Origin: RPQJ01 sp963700045
GTDB taxonomy: Bacteria; Pseudomonadota; Gammaproteobacteria; Steroidobacterales; Steroidobacteraceae
Direction: 5' to 3'
Assembly: GCA_963700045.1 (NCBI GenBank)
Contig: CAVOWK010000026.1
Span: 1 to 64,000, forward strand
DNA length: 64,000 nt
A model generated the notes under the pieces. The model saw only the letters and a program-made list of their open reading frames with translations. It was not told the DNA's origin and searched no databases. Position 1 is the stretch's first letter; each line of letters starts with the position of its first letter. Positions 1-9,795 of the stretch are shown here, one piece after another. The position numbers and the translations under genes are program-made.

Positions 1-62
1 CACTGCCGCCGCGGCATGGCGAGTTGGGCCGCTGACGTAGCCAGTTCTCGGGGGAGATCACG

Positions 63-1536
63 ATGCTCGGCATGCAGCGCAAGCTGTCGACGCCCTTTCT
101 TGTCCTGCTTACGCTGCCGGCCACCGCCATGGGGTTCGCCCTGTCGGTGCAGATCTCGGTGCTGAGCTGGATCCTCGCCACCGAGTACAAGCTCGACATC
201 CACGAAATCGGCATCGTGTGGGCCGCCGGGCCGCTCGCCGGCATCATCGGCCAGCTGTTGATCGGCGTGATCAGCGACCGTGTCTGGTTCTGGGGCGGGC
301 GTCGCCGGCCATTCATCATCATCGGCGGCATCCTCGCGTCACTGATGATCCTTGCCCTGCCCTACATCGGGCTCATCTCGCACAAGCTTGGCTTCGATGC
401 CGTGATCGGCGTCGCCATCGCGGTCGCGCTCGCGCTCGACCTTTCGATCAACGTCAGCTTCAACCCGACGCGCTCGCTCATCACCGACGTCACACCCGAA
501 GGCATCGCGCGCACGCGCGGCTACACGTGGATGCAGACAGTTTCCGGCACGTTCGGCGTGCTCGCTTACGCGATCGGCGCCGTGTTCGGCAACTTCGCGC
601 TGATCTACGTCGCGGCGGTGCTCGTGGTCCTGTTCTCGGTCGTGCCCGCGCTGCTGATCGAGGAGCCACGCGTACTGGCCGGCACGACGGCGGAGGAAGC
701 TGCTGCGGGCGGCAAGCGCGGCGGCGACGGATTCTGGGACCTCATGGCGTTGATCCGGCCGTTGTGGGCGTTCCTCGTCTACGACATCGTGGCGATGGGC
801 CTGAAGCTGGCCGGCATTCAGCCGCCGGGCCTGTGGCTCGAGACGGCGTGCGTGCTGTTCGCGCTCGTGCTGTTCTGGCAGACACTGACCGCAAAGAGCC
901 GGGGCACGCAGTTTGCGCACCAGGACCTCGTCGATTTCCGCAAGGTGCTGGCCGCCAACTCGCTGAGCTGGATCGGCGTGCAGACGATGTTCGTCTACAT
1001 GATCGCGTTCGTGCAGCAGCGCTTCCCGGGTCTCGACGACGACACGACAGGCAAGGTGCTGTCGACCAGCTTCCTCGCGCTCAATGCGGTGGCGGCGGCG
1101 CTGCCGGCACTCGTCCTGCTGCCGCTGGCAAAGAAGTACGACGTGGTGAAGGTGCACTCGTCGTGCCTGGTCGTGATGGCAGCGGGCTTCGCCGGCGTCT
1201 ACCTGTTCGCGCAGTCGGCGCTCGTGCTGTACTTGTTGATGGCCGTGATGGGCATCGGCTGGGCCGCAATCGTCAGCCTGCCATTCTCGATCATGTCGCA
1301 GCGCGTCGATCAGTCGCGCATCGGCCTCTACATGGGCGTCTTCAATCTCTCGATCGTGCTGCCGCAACTCGTCGTGAGCCTCGGCGTCGGCACGTTCGTT
1401 GAGCAGCGTGCAGGACAAGGGCGCGATCTTCCTGATTGGCGCCGTGAGCCTGGCGCTGGCATCGATCGCGTGGCGCAGCGTGGCGGGCGACGACAGCCCG
1501 ACCATCGGCACTGCTGTCGGGGCGCGCGCGCACTAG
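63..1536 (+). CDS. MFS sugar transporter (GPH/sucrose-type), frameshifted near its 3' end
   Basis: Probable inner-membrane sugar:cation symporter of the major facilitator superfamily. The N-terminal part has hydrophobic helices, a cytoplasmic loop with WGGRRRPFI (about residues 77-85) and a polar NPTR helix, as in SLC45/sucrose-maltose transporters. The ATG follows GGGGAGA. The forward frame stays open to 1658, but after about 1400 it stops looking like a membrane protein. Removing one base near 1395-1405 restores QDKGAIFLIGAVSLALASIA and a TAG at 1534-1536, giving about 490 residues. The same QDKGAIF end recurs in an MFS fragment at 12326-12473, which supports this reading. Together with the TonB receptor, halogenases and amylase nearby it suggests di- or oligosaccharide uptake. 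The exact substrate is not visible. Confidence 0.8.
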
Positions 1537-1686
1537 AGTTCCAGGCCTGCCCGACGCCTTTCAGTGCGGGCAGCCCTCGCCGCGAAAGCTGCGGACCGCA
1601 TCACACATTGGCGCACCCACGCGCGCAAGGGTTGTCTCGGTCGACGGCGCGCGCTTAAGTAGGGCCATCGCACAGGCGGGGATCGC

Positions 1687-2652
1687 GTGGCCTTCATAAT
1701 CGTCGCAGCCGGACCGATGACAGCCTGCCGGATGCGGACGATACCCGCCGGCCGGGCGCTGTCTGGCGTGCTCGTGGTCGCGCTCGTGCTGATGGCGGGC
1801 TGTATCGCTCTCGGCTACCGCATGGCGCAAGGCACGGCCAGTGAACGCGGTATCGCCGGGATCTCCGCCGCGGGCAGTTCCTTCGACTTGAAGCGCGTCG
1901 ATGGCCGCGTGGTCATCGATCGGATCGGCGACCTGTCAGGCAGGCTGATCCGCCTTGAAATCGAAGCAGCGGCGCTCGCCAAGCGGCTCGGCGTCGCGCC
2001 GTCGCCAGTGAAGGTCGAACCCGTGAGTGCGGAGCCGGCAGTTGATGACCGGCCTCGCGGCGGACCATTGCTGCCTCTTGGCAACACGGCGCCAATGGCC
2101 GGCGCGGCGATGCAACTGGCCGCGGGCGAGCCGGGCAGCAGCCTCGGGCACCTCGAGGCGGAAATCGAACTGCTGGAGGCGTCGCTCGATCGCATGGCCG
2201 GCCTCCTCGACGACCGCGACCTGGCGTCCATGACCTACCCGAATCGCGTACCCGTACTGGGCCGTATGCCGAAGATCAGCTCGGGATTCGGAGTGCGCCA
2301 TGACCCGTTCACGGGACGGCTTGCGCGACACATGGGCCTGGACATACCCGCAGCCCACGGCACTGCGATTCTCGCGAGCGGCGGCGGCCGCGTGGTATCG
2401 GCCGGGTACCGCGGTCCCTATGGCAAGGCCATCGTCATCGATCACGGCCACGGTACGCAGACGTTGTACGGGCACTGTTCGGCTCTGTACGTGCGCGCCG
2501 GAGACCTCGTGCTGCCGCGACAGAAGATTGCGGCCGTGGGTTCCACCGGCCGGTCGACCGGACCCCACCTGCACTTCGAGGTGATACGCAACGGCAAGCG
2601 TGTCGAACCCGGCCAGGTGCTGGCGGACGTCCTCGCCAGGAATTCGAATTGA
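1687..2652 (+). CDS. Membrane-anchored M23 (LytM) peptidoglycan endopeptidase
   Basis: Predicted cell-wall hydrolase. A single hydrophobic segment (about residues 25-45) anchors a periplasmic linker with a short helical region (about 150-175), followed by a C-terminal M23 domain (about 195-310). Zinc and catalytic motifs are present: HMGLD (H and D ligands), YGHCS and the HxH in HLHFEV, preceded by SSGFGVRHDPFTG typical of LytM proteins. GTG at 1687 gives 321 residues; ATG at 1717 or 1732 is also possible. The stop overlaps the TTG start of the next gene by 3 nt and a bactofilin follows, an arrangement seen in bactofilin-linked M23 modules that shape the cell. Substrate bond specificity cannot be read from the sequence. 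Confidence 0.88.
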   Translation: MAFIIVAAGPMTACRMRTIPAGRALSGVLVVALVLMAGCIALGYRMAQGTASERGIAGISAAGSSFDLKRVDGRVVIDRIGDLSGRLIRLEIEAAALAKRLGVAPSPVKVEPVSAEPAVDDRPRGGPLLPLGNTAPMAGAAMQLAAGEPGSSLGHLEAEIELLEASLDRMAGLLDDRDLASMTYPNRVPVLGRMPKISSGFGVRHDPFTGRLARHMGLDIPAAHGTAILASGGGRVVSAGYRGPYGKAIVIDHGHGTQTLYGHCSALYVRAGDLVLPRQKIAAVGSTGRSTGPHLHFEVIRNGKRVEPGQVLADVLARNSN

Positions 2653-3020
2653 AGCCTGCCGCCACCCGCACGCCCACGCTCAAGCTTGCCGGCGCTCGCC
2701 TGGAGTTCAGCCGCGATCGACGCATCAAGAACGCGCTGCACCTGGCGGCCGTGACAGCGCTGGTGTTCCTGTTGACCACGATCGGCTGGCGGCTGCATGC
2801 GGACAGCCGCTCATCCGCGACCGTGCTGGCTGGACTCAGGCAGCAGAACGCAGCACTCCGAGCCGATCTCTCGCGTGCCCTGGTCGAACTGGAACTGGAG
2901 CGTTCCACGCGAGCGGCACTCGCCCGCCAGGTCGCGGAACTGAACGAGGAATCGCGCGAGCTGAAAAGCCGCCTCGATTTCTTCAACGCGCAAAGCGGCC
3001 GCCCGGGCAAGACGCGCTGA
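2649..3020 (+). CDS. Small single-pass coiled-coil membrane protein between M23 peptidase and bactofilin
   Basis: A 123-residue protein with one transmembrane helix (about residues 33-50, TALVFLLTTIGW) and a C-terminal alpha-helical coiled coil (about 60-115) rich in Leu, Glu and Arg heptads. The likely start is TTG at 2649 inside the upstream stop (TTGA), which implies translational coupling. Position and shape resemble the coiled-coil partners that accompany M23 and bactofilin genes in other Proteobacteria. I infer a scaffold or linker role between peptidase and bactofilin; there is no catalytic motif. A family name cannot be assigned with confidence. Confidence 0.7.
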   Translation: MKPAATRTPTLKLAGARLEFSRDRRIKNALHLAAVTALVFLLTTIGWRLHADSRSSATVLAGLRQQNAALRADLSRALVELELERSTRAALARQVAELNEESRELKSRLDFFNAQSGRPGKTR

Positions 3021-3064
3021 CCTGCCAGGCCCGACAACGCTGCCGATCACTCGAGGACGATTCC

Positions 3065-3499
3065 ATGTTTCGCAGAAAGACCGACCAGCCTTCCATCGAC
3101 GTCTCGCGGTTGTCGAGCCTGATCGCCGCGGGCGTCGAGATTGCAGGCGACGTCGTCGTCACGGACGGAGTGCGTATCGACGGCCAGGTCGTCGGCAACG
3201 TGCTGTCGAAGCCAGACACGCGCGGGCTGCTGGTGCTGAGTGAGCTCGGTCGCATCGAAGGCAACGTCAGCGTGCACGACGCCGTCATCAACGGCACGAT
3301 CTGCGGCGACCTCGAGGTGGAGAATTTCATCGAGCTGCAGGCGAACGCCCGCATCACCGGTGCCATCAGGTACCGCACCTTGCAGATGACCTGCGGAGCC
3401 CGCGTGGAAGGCAGCATGGTCTGCATCGTCGATCGGGCCGAAGCCCGGGTGGTCACGACCAGCAACGTAGTCAGCCTGTCCAAGGTCGCGGAGTCCTAG
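3065..3499 (+). CDS. Bactofilin family cytoskeletal protein
   Basis: 144 residues. The central region (about 20-125) is a right-handed beta-helix of repeated short strands with regularly spaced V/I and G, e.g. GVEIAGDVVVTDGVRIDGQV, LGRIEGNVSVHDAVINGTI and NARITGAIRY, the hallmark of bactofilins (DUF583). N and C tails are short and polar. It probably polymerises at the inner face of the membrane and localises the M23 peptidase encoded two genes upstream. The ATG is 44 bp after the preceding stop, consistent with one transcript. Confidence 0.93.
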   Translation: MFRRKTDQPSIDVSRLSSLIAAGVEIAGDVVVTDGVRIDGQVVGNVLSKPDTRGLLVLSELGRIEGNVSVHDAVINGTICGDLEVENFIELQANARITGAIRYRTLQMTCGARVEGSMVCIVDRAEARVVTTSNVVSLSKVAES

Positions 3500-3564
3500 C
3501 TGCGAGTACCTCGAAGCAGAACATCCAGGGCGACGATCGACCCAGGACGGACGGACGCTGCAGG

Positions 3565-3638
3565 GCGTTCGTTCCAGGTCTTCCCCGGGCGAGCGTGTCT
3601 GCCTTTCCGCTCGCCCGGGGAAGACCCGGAACGAACGC
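3565..3638 (+). repeat. Hairpin element HP1: 30-bp arms around the conserved 14-nt loop
   Basis: Left arm 3565-3594 and right arm 3609-3638 are reverse complements at 29 of 30 positions. The loop 3595-3608 reads GTGTCTGCCTTTCC. The identical loop sits in three other hairpins of this window with different arms (20347, 27461, 27888). It lies between the convergent 3' ends of the bactofilin and the halogenase. A weaker outer repeat also exists: about 14 bp at 3524-3537 pairs with 3642-3656 with one bulge. There is no T-tract, so it is not a standard terminator. The rest of 3500-3909 holds only the terminator at 3692-3724 and no gene that I can support. Confidence 0.9.
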
Positions 3639-3691
3639 TCTGATCGTCGTCCCTGGCACGGCCACCAATACGAATGGGTGACAGGGCAGGC

Positions 3692-3724
3692 AAAAAAGCC
3701 CCCGCTGGCGGACCGCGAGGGCTT
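3692..3724 (-). terminator. Rho-independent terminator downstream of the halogenase genes
   Basis: On the minus strand AAGCCC and GGGCTT form the stem, extended by a GCG/CGC inner pairing past a mismatch, followed directly by a run of six T. It lies about 190 bp beyond the stop at 3910 and would end transcription of the two halogenase genes. Confidence 0.65.
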
Positions 3725-3909
3725 GAGTCTGCGAACGCCGTGCCGGCATGACCGCCGTGCCGTTGCGGGCGACTGCGTGGCGAGGCGCGGCGTGCCATGG
3801 ATTTCATCGAAGGATCTCCCGGCCAACGATCGATGCAAACCGACGCAAGGCCTTGTGACCCAAGCGGCCGGGACGGTTCACTGTGCGTCACGTTCAGGAG
3901 ACTCTTGAA

Positions 3910-5419
3910 TCAGGCGCGTGCCGGCGGGAGATCCGCCCATGGCAGGCAGTCGTCGAGGCTGCGGAAGTTCATCGCGCAGCGTTGCAGGAAACGGTCGAGC
4001 TTCAGCTCGACGTAGCGGTCTCCGGTGCCTGGCGGCGGCTGCCCCGCCGCAAGCTGGGGAAACGCGCCGTAGCCCGACAGCAGGCAATGCCAGGACAGCG
4101 CACCGAAGTGGGAATCGATTTGCAGACGGTCGAGCTCCGCGGCCAGGTCGGCGCGGCCATGCCATGCATTCAGGATGCTGCGCAGCGGGTTCGAGAGCTG
4201 GTCGTTGCGCGCGTTGTCCAGCCAGTAGGCCGAGTCCTTGCGCGAGTTCAGCCGGTAATGCGCCACGATGTAGTCACGCACCCGCTCGAACGTTCGTCCA
4301 TGAACCGGTTGTAGTCTCTCGCGCCATCGGACTGAATCCGTCCAGATCGAACTTGCGGATGAACGCCTCGATGCCGACCTGCACGAGGTGCAGCGCGGTC
4401 GCCTCAAGTGGCTCGATGAACCCGCCCGACAGGCCCAGCGCCAGGCAGTTGTGCGACCAGTGCCTTTCCACCTGCCCGACCCGCATCCGCAGGTGCCGCG
4501 CCACGACGTCGGAGTCGAGCAGCCCGAGATGGCGCCGCAGCTCGGCCTCGGCGGCGTCGGTGTCGAGGTAGCGGGAACTGTAGACGTAACCGTTGCCCAT
4601 GCGGTTCGTGAGCGGAATGTGCCAGCACCAGCCTGCGCTGAGCGCCACCGAGCGCGTCTCGGGAACGATCGGCGCGGCGTGCAGTGTCGGCATGACCACC
4701 GCGCTGTCGTTGTAGAGATTCGCTGCGAACGGCTTGAAGGCGACGCCCAGCGTCTGCTGCGACAGCAGCGCAGCGAAGCCGGTGCAGTCGACGAAGAAAT
4801 CACCATCGATGACCTCGCCCGCGTCGGTGTGCAGCGATCGCAGCTGTCCGTCCTCGTGCTGCTCGATGCGCGCGACACGTGCCTGCCGGTGCTCGACTCC
4901 CAGTGCGCAGGCCCGTTCGTGCAGGAAGGACCCCAGCAGCGCGGAATCGAAGTGGTAACCGTACTGCACCTCGAACGGAAAGTTCTCGGCGGCCTGCGGA
5001 CCCTTGCGCGCGGTCGCGAGCACTGCATTGAGGTTGAAGACGTCAGGCCGGGTCTCGACGTCGAGGCCAAGGCGCCGGGTCAGGCAGTTCACGAAGAACG
5101 CCCGCGTCGTGTGCACATCGACCTGCGTCGGGAATGGATGCGAGTAGCTCGCGCAGCCCGGCCGGGTTGACCAGCCGATAAAACGGATGTTCAGCTTGTA
5201 GGTCGCGTTGCAGCGGGGCATCCACTCGGCTTCGTCGATGCCCGCGTCAGCGAAGAACTTGCGCAAGAGCGGCGTCGAACCCTCGCCGACGCCGATGATG
5301 CCGATCTCGGGCGATTCGACGAGCGTGATCCGCACGCGTTCGCGCGGCCAGGCCCGTGCAAACAGCGTCGCGGCCATCCAGCCTGCCGTGCCACCCCCCA
5401 CGATCACTACGTGCCGCAC
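3910..5419 (-). CDS. Flavin-dependent tryptophan-halogenase-family protein (second of two), frameshifted
   Basis: Flavoenzyme of the tryptophan halogenase family. The likely GTG start at 5419 follows GAGAGG and gives VRHVVIVGGGTAGWMAA, the GxGxxG FAD site. Next come IGVGEGSTPLLRKFF, which places a Lys near the family's catalytic lysine, and SAGWCWHIPL, which carries the WxWxIP motif. The reading breaks at about 4283-4315: DLDGFSPMARE is followed in another frame by YNRFMDER and then, in a third, by FERVRDYIVAHYRLN. Two missing single bases would restore about 503 residues ending at 3910. It follows the first halogenase by 22 bp on the same strand. In TonB-linked sugar loci the true substrate of such halogenases is usually unknown. 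Confidence 0.82.
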
Positions 5420-5441
5420 GCGGACCTCTCGCTCGCCCGGC

Positions 5442-6930
5442 TCAGGTCGCGCAGTACTGCCGGAGGAAGTCATCGTGCGGCGCCAGGTGCGGCAACGGCT
5501 TCTGCACGACCGTACGGACGTTAGCAAGCATTTCCTGCAGGCTTGCCTCCGGCAGCACGCCTGCGAGCGGGTGGTAGTCGGCCGGGACGATACCCTGGCC
5601 CACGAGCACCTGCAGCCACGCGACTTCGGAGAAAAGCTCCTCCTGCTCGCGATAGATCTTGCCGGTCGCACTGAACAGCTGGAGCTTGCGTGCGAGCGAG
5701 TCGGGAATCGGCATCCGTCGACATTGCTGCCAGAAATCCTCGTCGCGCCGGTTGAGGTGGTAGTGACAGATGATGAAATCCCGCACCTGCTCGAACTCGA
5801 GCCGCGACTGCCGGTTGTATTCATCGACTTCCACCGGCTTGATGCCGCGGAACGGAAAATGCTTGATCAGGCGCACCACGCCTGACTGGATCAGGTGGAT
5901 GCTGGTGGACTCGAGCGGCTCGAGGAAACCGCTCGCAAGCCCGATCGAGACCACGTTGCCATGCCACTGGCGCAGGCGCCGACCGGTCTTGAAACGAAGC
6001 ACTCTCGGTTCAGCGAGCTGCTTCGTGCCGAGGTTGGCGAGCAGCCGCGCCAGGGCCTCGTCGTCGCTCCACTGCCTGGCTGCAGTAGACCATGCCATTG
6101 CCATTGCGGTGCTGCAGCGGGATCTTCCATTGCCAGCCTGCGCCGTGGGCGATCGACCGCGTGTACGGCGTCGTGCGCCCGTCGCACTCGGACGGCACGG
6201 CCACCGCGCGGTCGCATGGCAACCAATGACTCCAGTCCTCGTAACCCGTGTTGAGTGCCTCCTGGATCAGCAGCCCGCGAAAGCCCGAGCAATCGATAAA
6301 GAGGTCGCCCGCGATCAACCGCCCGTCCGCGAGGTCGACCGACGTGACATGCCCAGACTCGGGATGCAGGTTGACCCTGCAGATCGTCCCCTCGATCCGT
6401 TTCGCTCCCATGCGCTCGCTCTCGCCGCGCAGGTACTGCGCGTAGAGCCCCGCGTCGAAGTGGTAGGCATAGGCCAGGGCCGGCACATCCTGCTGCTGCT
6501 GGACGAAGCCGAACGTGCCCTGGCGCGCGGCCTGCAGGTTCAGCGAATAATCCCACAGGTCGCCACCGCCGCCGGTCTCGCGTGCGCGGAACCAGAAGTG
6601 CTGGAACGGGCAGAACGGGAAGTCCTTGCCGATCGTCCCGAACGCGTGCATGTAGACGTTGTCTGGATGTCCCCAGTTCTCGAACTGGATGCCAAGCTTG
6701 ATCGTGGCCTTGCTGCGGCGCATGAAGTCGCGCTCGTCGAGCGCGAGCGCCTTGTTGAGCGACAGGATGGGCGGAATCGTCGCTTCGCCGACGCCGATGG
6801 TGCCGATGTCATCCGACTCCACCAGCGTGACGCTGACGGCTTTGCCGAGAATCTTCATGAGCAGCGCGGCACTGATCCACCCTGAAGTGCCACCGCCTAC
6901 GATCACGACGTTGCGAACAGTCGGGTTCAT
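5442..6930 (-). CDS. Flavin-dependent tryptophan-halogenase-family protein (first of two), frameshifted
   Basis: Homologue of the tryptophan halogenases. The ATG at 6930 starts MNPTVRNVVIVGGGTSGW (FAD site). GVGEATIPPILSLNKAL corresponds to the catalytic-lysine region, and GAGWQWKIPLQHR carries WxWxIP. At about 6080, after NGNGMVYCSQ, the frame must change to continue as WSDDEALARLLANLG through GLASGFLEPLESTSIHLIQ to the stop at 5442. One inserted base explains this and gives about 495 residues. The ORF begins 33 bp beyond the terminator of the TonB receptor gene. It shares its domain plan with the neighbouring copy but the two are clearly diverged paralogues. FAD-dependent oxidation or halogenation of an aromatic compound is inferred from the family. 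Confidence 0.83.
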
Positions 6931-6946
6931 GATCCGTCATCCTGGC

Positions 6947-6980
6947 GAAAAAAAACCCGTCGGCCGTGCGGCCGACGGGT
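6947..6980 (-). terminator. Strong intrinsic terminator of the TonB receptor gene
   Basis: A perfect 11-bp stem (ACCCGTCGGCC with GGCCGACGGGT) around a 4-nt loop is followed on the minus strand by eight T residues. It lies 29 bp after the receptor stop codon and 17 bp before the first halogenase start. It should separate, or attenuate expression between, the receptor and the halogenase genes. Confidence 0.93.
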
Positions 6981-7008
6981 CTGAAGTCAAAGCTCCCGCT
7001 GGGTCACA

Positions 7009-9795
7009 TCAGAACTTGTAGCGCAGGCCCAGCTGGTAGTTGCGTCCGTAGTTCGAGTAGCGGGTGATCTGACGCTCGTCCTTGTTCTCGAACTGCACGT
7101 ACGGCTCGTTCGTCAGGTTGGTGCCGGACAGGAACACCGCCAGCCCGCCGAGTGCGCCGGAGAATCCGCCGCGACCGAAGTCGTAGCCGATCTGGGCGTC
7201 CCACAGCTCGGTTGCGAGCACCGAAGTGTTCTGCAGGCCGTTGTTGCCGCCGCGGACCTCGGCCGTGTAATCGCTGCGGTAGTTGCCGCTGACACGCGCC
7301 TCGAACCCCATCTTCTCGAAGTAGGCCGTGATGCCATAGGACTCGTCCGAGAGTCCGATGATGTCGGCCTGCTGGTTCTCCACCTTCACGTTGTTGTCGA
7401 GATGCGTGTAGTAGCCAAGGATGCCGAAGCCGTCGAGGAAGTCGGCCACGACATTGAGCGGCAGGGCGAACTGCAGTTCGGTGCCGAAGATGTTGCCGCC
7501 ACCGGACTCGATCGTCTGCTCGCTGTACCCGTCGAACGTGTACACGGTGCCGAGTTCGGGGTAGTAGAACTGCGTGAAATCCTCCGGCAGCTTGCCCGTC
7601 GTCTGCCACGACACGAGGTGCTTGTTGAACATGCCCACCGAGAGGTAGCCGTCCGGGGCGAAGTACCACTCGTACGACAGGTCGACCTGGTCGGTCTTGA
7701 TCGGTTCGAGCTGCGGGTTGCCCGCGTTGGCGGACCACGGCGAGCGCTCGATGTCGGCCGTCGGGATGTTGTTGCCCGGGTTGAAGACGATCGACGCGCC
7801 CGGCTTCAGCTTGTCGAGGCGCGAACGGGTCATCACGCGCGAGGCGCTGAAACGGATCTGCTGGTCGTCCGTCACGTCGAACATGAGGTTGACGCTCGGC
7901 AGCAGGTCACTGTAGGTCCTGCCGTCCGAGACCGGCACCGCGACCACGCCCGTCGGGCTGCCCTGGGCGCCGAAGCCGTCCGCGGTCTGGTCCGAGTAAA
8001 CGTACTGCAGGCCGACGTTGCCCCGGAACGGCGAATCGAAGTCGCCGTCGCTGGCGAAGTCGATCTGCAGGTAGCCGGTGGTGACCTTTTCCTGGATGTC
8101 CCAGGTGTCGGCCGCGCGGTTCGCCTTGAAATCGCCTTCGTTGTACGTCAGGTAATGGCCACTGTTGTACAGGGCGCGACCGTCGATCGCGACCATGCGC
8201 TGGCCGCCCAGGAAGTCGAGCGCGACCGTGCCGCGACGGACATTCTCGGGGATCGGCGAGTTCGCCGGGTAGGCCGGGTCGGTGAGGAACAGGCCGGTAT
8301 TAACCTTCGACTTCTCGCGGTCGGTGTAATTCACGCCGAACGTGACGCCCGTGACCCTGCCGTCGAGTTCCTTGTTCGCCTGCAGGCGCAGGGTGCTCAG
8401 GGTCTCTTCGAAGTCGGCGTAGTTGATGAAGCCGTCCTGGTCATCCGTGCAGTCCGGGCCCGGGCAGTGCGGGTTGTCGAAACCCCAGTTCTTGGCACCC
8501 GCCAGCTTGACGAGGTTGTAGTCGTCGTACGGCAACGTGTAACCGAGGATCGCGCCACGATTGGTCATGCGGAACGTGACGTCGTCCGACGGGATGCCCG
8601 CCGCCGCTTCGCCGCGGCCGAAGCCGGAATAGATCTCGAGGTCCGAGATCTTCTTGTCGATTTCGCTGTAGGCGCCGTCGAAGGTGACCGACAGCGTATC
8701 CGACAGCTGGTACTTCACGTTGATGCCGCCGGACTTCAGCTCCGCTTCCTGCTCGGCCGAGTCGTTGCGGATCTGCACGTAGGTGTCCAGGAACGCGCCT
8801 TCGGTCACGAGGCCATTGCTGACCGAGTCGACGCGATAGGCCGGCGCGCCCCAGATCGCTCCCGGCGTCTCGAGGCCGCGCTTGACCTGCTCGTCGAGGT
8901 AATCGATGTAGAGGCCGTCGACGGTGACTTCCAGCGAATCCGAGGGCTGCCACTGCAGCACGCCGGAGAACGAGTCGCGGTTCAGCATCGCCGAACGCAC
9001 ATAGGACTTGTGGCCGCCGAGGATGCGGTCGCCGGCTGGCGTCTGCGGATAGCCCCAGGCCTGCCACCATTCTTCCTGGCTGGGCGATTCCATCGTCGCG
9101 ACCGTCAGCGCCACGCCGAGCGTGTCGCCGAAGAACTGGTCGACGTAGGTGCCCGCGGCGCGGTAGCCCGTGTCGTCCATGTCCGGGTTGAGCGCGCTCA
9201 GGTCGTTCATCTCGTAGGTGCCATTGAGCGCGATGGTCGAAGGCGCGTCGAGCGGACGAATCGTCTGCAGGTCGACCGTGCCGGCCACGCCCTGCGTCAG
9301 CAGGGTCGCGGTGGGCGACTTGTAGACCGTCGCGCGGGCGACGATTTCGGCCGGATACAGGTCGAACTCGACGCCGCGGTTGTCGCCCATGCCGAGCAGT
9401 TCGCGGCCGTTCATCGTCGCCGCGACGAAGTCCTGGCCGAAGCCGCGGATCGAGATCGCGCTGGTGCGGCCGTTGACGCGCTGACCGGTGACGCCCGGCA
9501 GGCGTGCCAGCGATTCGGCGATGCTCGATTCAGGCAACTTGCCGATGTCCTCGGCCGAAACGGACTGCACGATGGCCGGCGCTTCGCGCTTGAACTCGAT
9601 GGCGGACTCGAGCGCCTGGCGGAAGCCAGTCACGACGATCGTCTCGATCTCCTCTTCGGCGGGGGGCGCAGGAGGCGCGGCCTCCTGGGCGTGGAGCGCG
9701 GCAGGCAGTGCCAGCGCCGAAGCGATTGCGAGTGAAAGAGCGGTACGGCGCGGTCCGATCAACTGGCCGCGAGTACGATTTATGCCGTGCAACAT
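7009..9795 (-). CDS. TonB-dependent outer-membrane receptor, carbohydrate-locus type
   Basis: 928 residues from the ATG at 9795; the reading frame stays open far upstream but the signal sequence fixes the start. Signal peptide: RTALSLAIASALALPAALHA. TonB box: ETIVVTGFRQALESA. The plug domain (about 45-170) contains IVQSVSAEDIGKLPESSIAE and ISIRGFG. A 22-strand barrel follows, ending in the aromatic C-terminus LGLRYKF needed for outer-membrane assembly. The layout matches the large receptors that import di- and oligosaccharides in Xanthomonas and Caulobacter type loci. Neighbouring halogenases, MFS transporter, GH13 and GH32 genes support a sucrose, fructan or maltodextrin substrate. Which one is not visible. 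Confidence 0.92.
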   Translation of the reverse strand: MLHGINRTRGQLIGPRRTALSLAIASALALPAALHAQEAAPPAPPAEEEIETIVVTGFRQALESAIEFKREAPAIVQSVSAEDIGKLPESSIAESLARLPGVTGQRVNGRTSAISIRGFGQDFVAATMNGRELLGMGDNRGVEFDLYPAEIVARATVYKSPTATLLTQGVAGTVDLQTIRPLDAPSTIALNGTYEMNDLSALNPDMDDTGYRAAGTYVDQFFGDTLGVALTVATMESPSQEEWWQAWGYPQTPAGDRILGGHKSYVRSAMLNRDSFSGVLQWQPSDSLEVTVDGLYIDYLDEQVKRGLETPGAIWGAPAYRVDSVSNGLVTEGAFLDTYVQIRNDSAEQEAELKSGGINVKYQLSDTLSVTFDGAYSEIDKKISDLEIYSGFGRGEAAAGIPSDDVTFRMTNRGAILGYTLPYDDYNLVKLAGAKNWGFDNPHCPGPDCTDDQDGFINYADFEETLSTLRLQANKELDGRVTGVTFGVNYTDREKSKVNTGLFLTDPAYPANSPIPENVRRGTVALDFLGGQRMVAIDGRALYNSGHYLTYNEGDFKANRAADTWDIQEKVTTGYLQIDFASDGDFDSPFRGNVGLQYVYSDQTADGFGAQGSPTGVVAVPVSDGRTYSDLLPSVNLMFDVTDDQQIRFSASRVMTRSRLDKLKPGASIVFNPGNNIPTADIERSPWSANAGNPQLEPIKTDQVDLSYEWYFAPDGYLSVGMFNKHLVSWQTTGKLPEDFTQFYYPELGTVYTFDGYSEQTIESGGGNIFGTELQFALPLNVVADFLDGFGILGYYTHLDNNVKVENQQADIIGLSDESYGITAYFEKMGFEARVSGNYRSDYTAEVRGGNNGLQNTSVLATELWDAQIGYDFGRGGFSGALGGLAVFLSGTNLTNEPYVQFENKDERQITRYSNYGRNYQLGLRYKF

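Noticed and set aside
1547..1575. Terminator after the first MFS gene
   Set aside because: A 7-bp stem CTGCCCG/CGGGCAG is present but not followed by T residues; it is too weak to report.
7402..9735. A 777-codon open frame on the plus strand opposite the TonB receptor
   Set aside because: Rich in Arg, Val and Ala with no domain. It is a typical antisense open frame of GC-rich DNA, and the opposite strand has a clear receptor with signal peptide and C-terminal strand.
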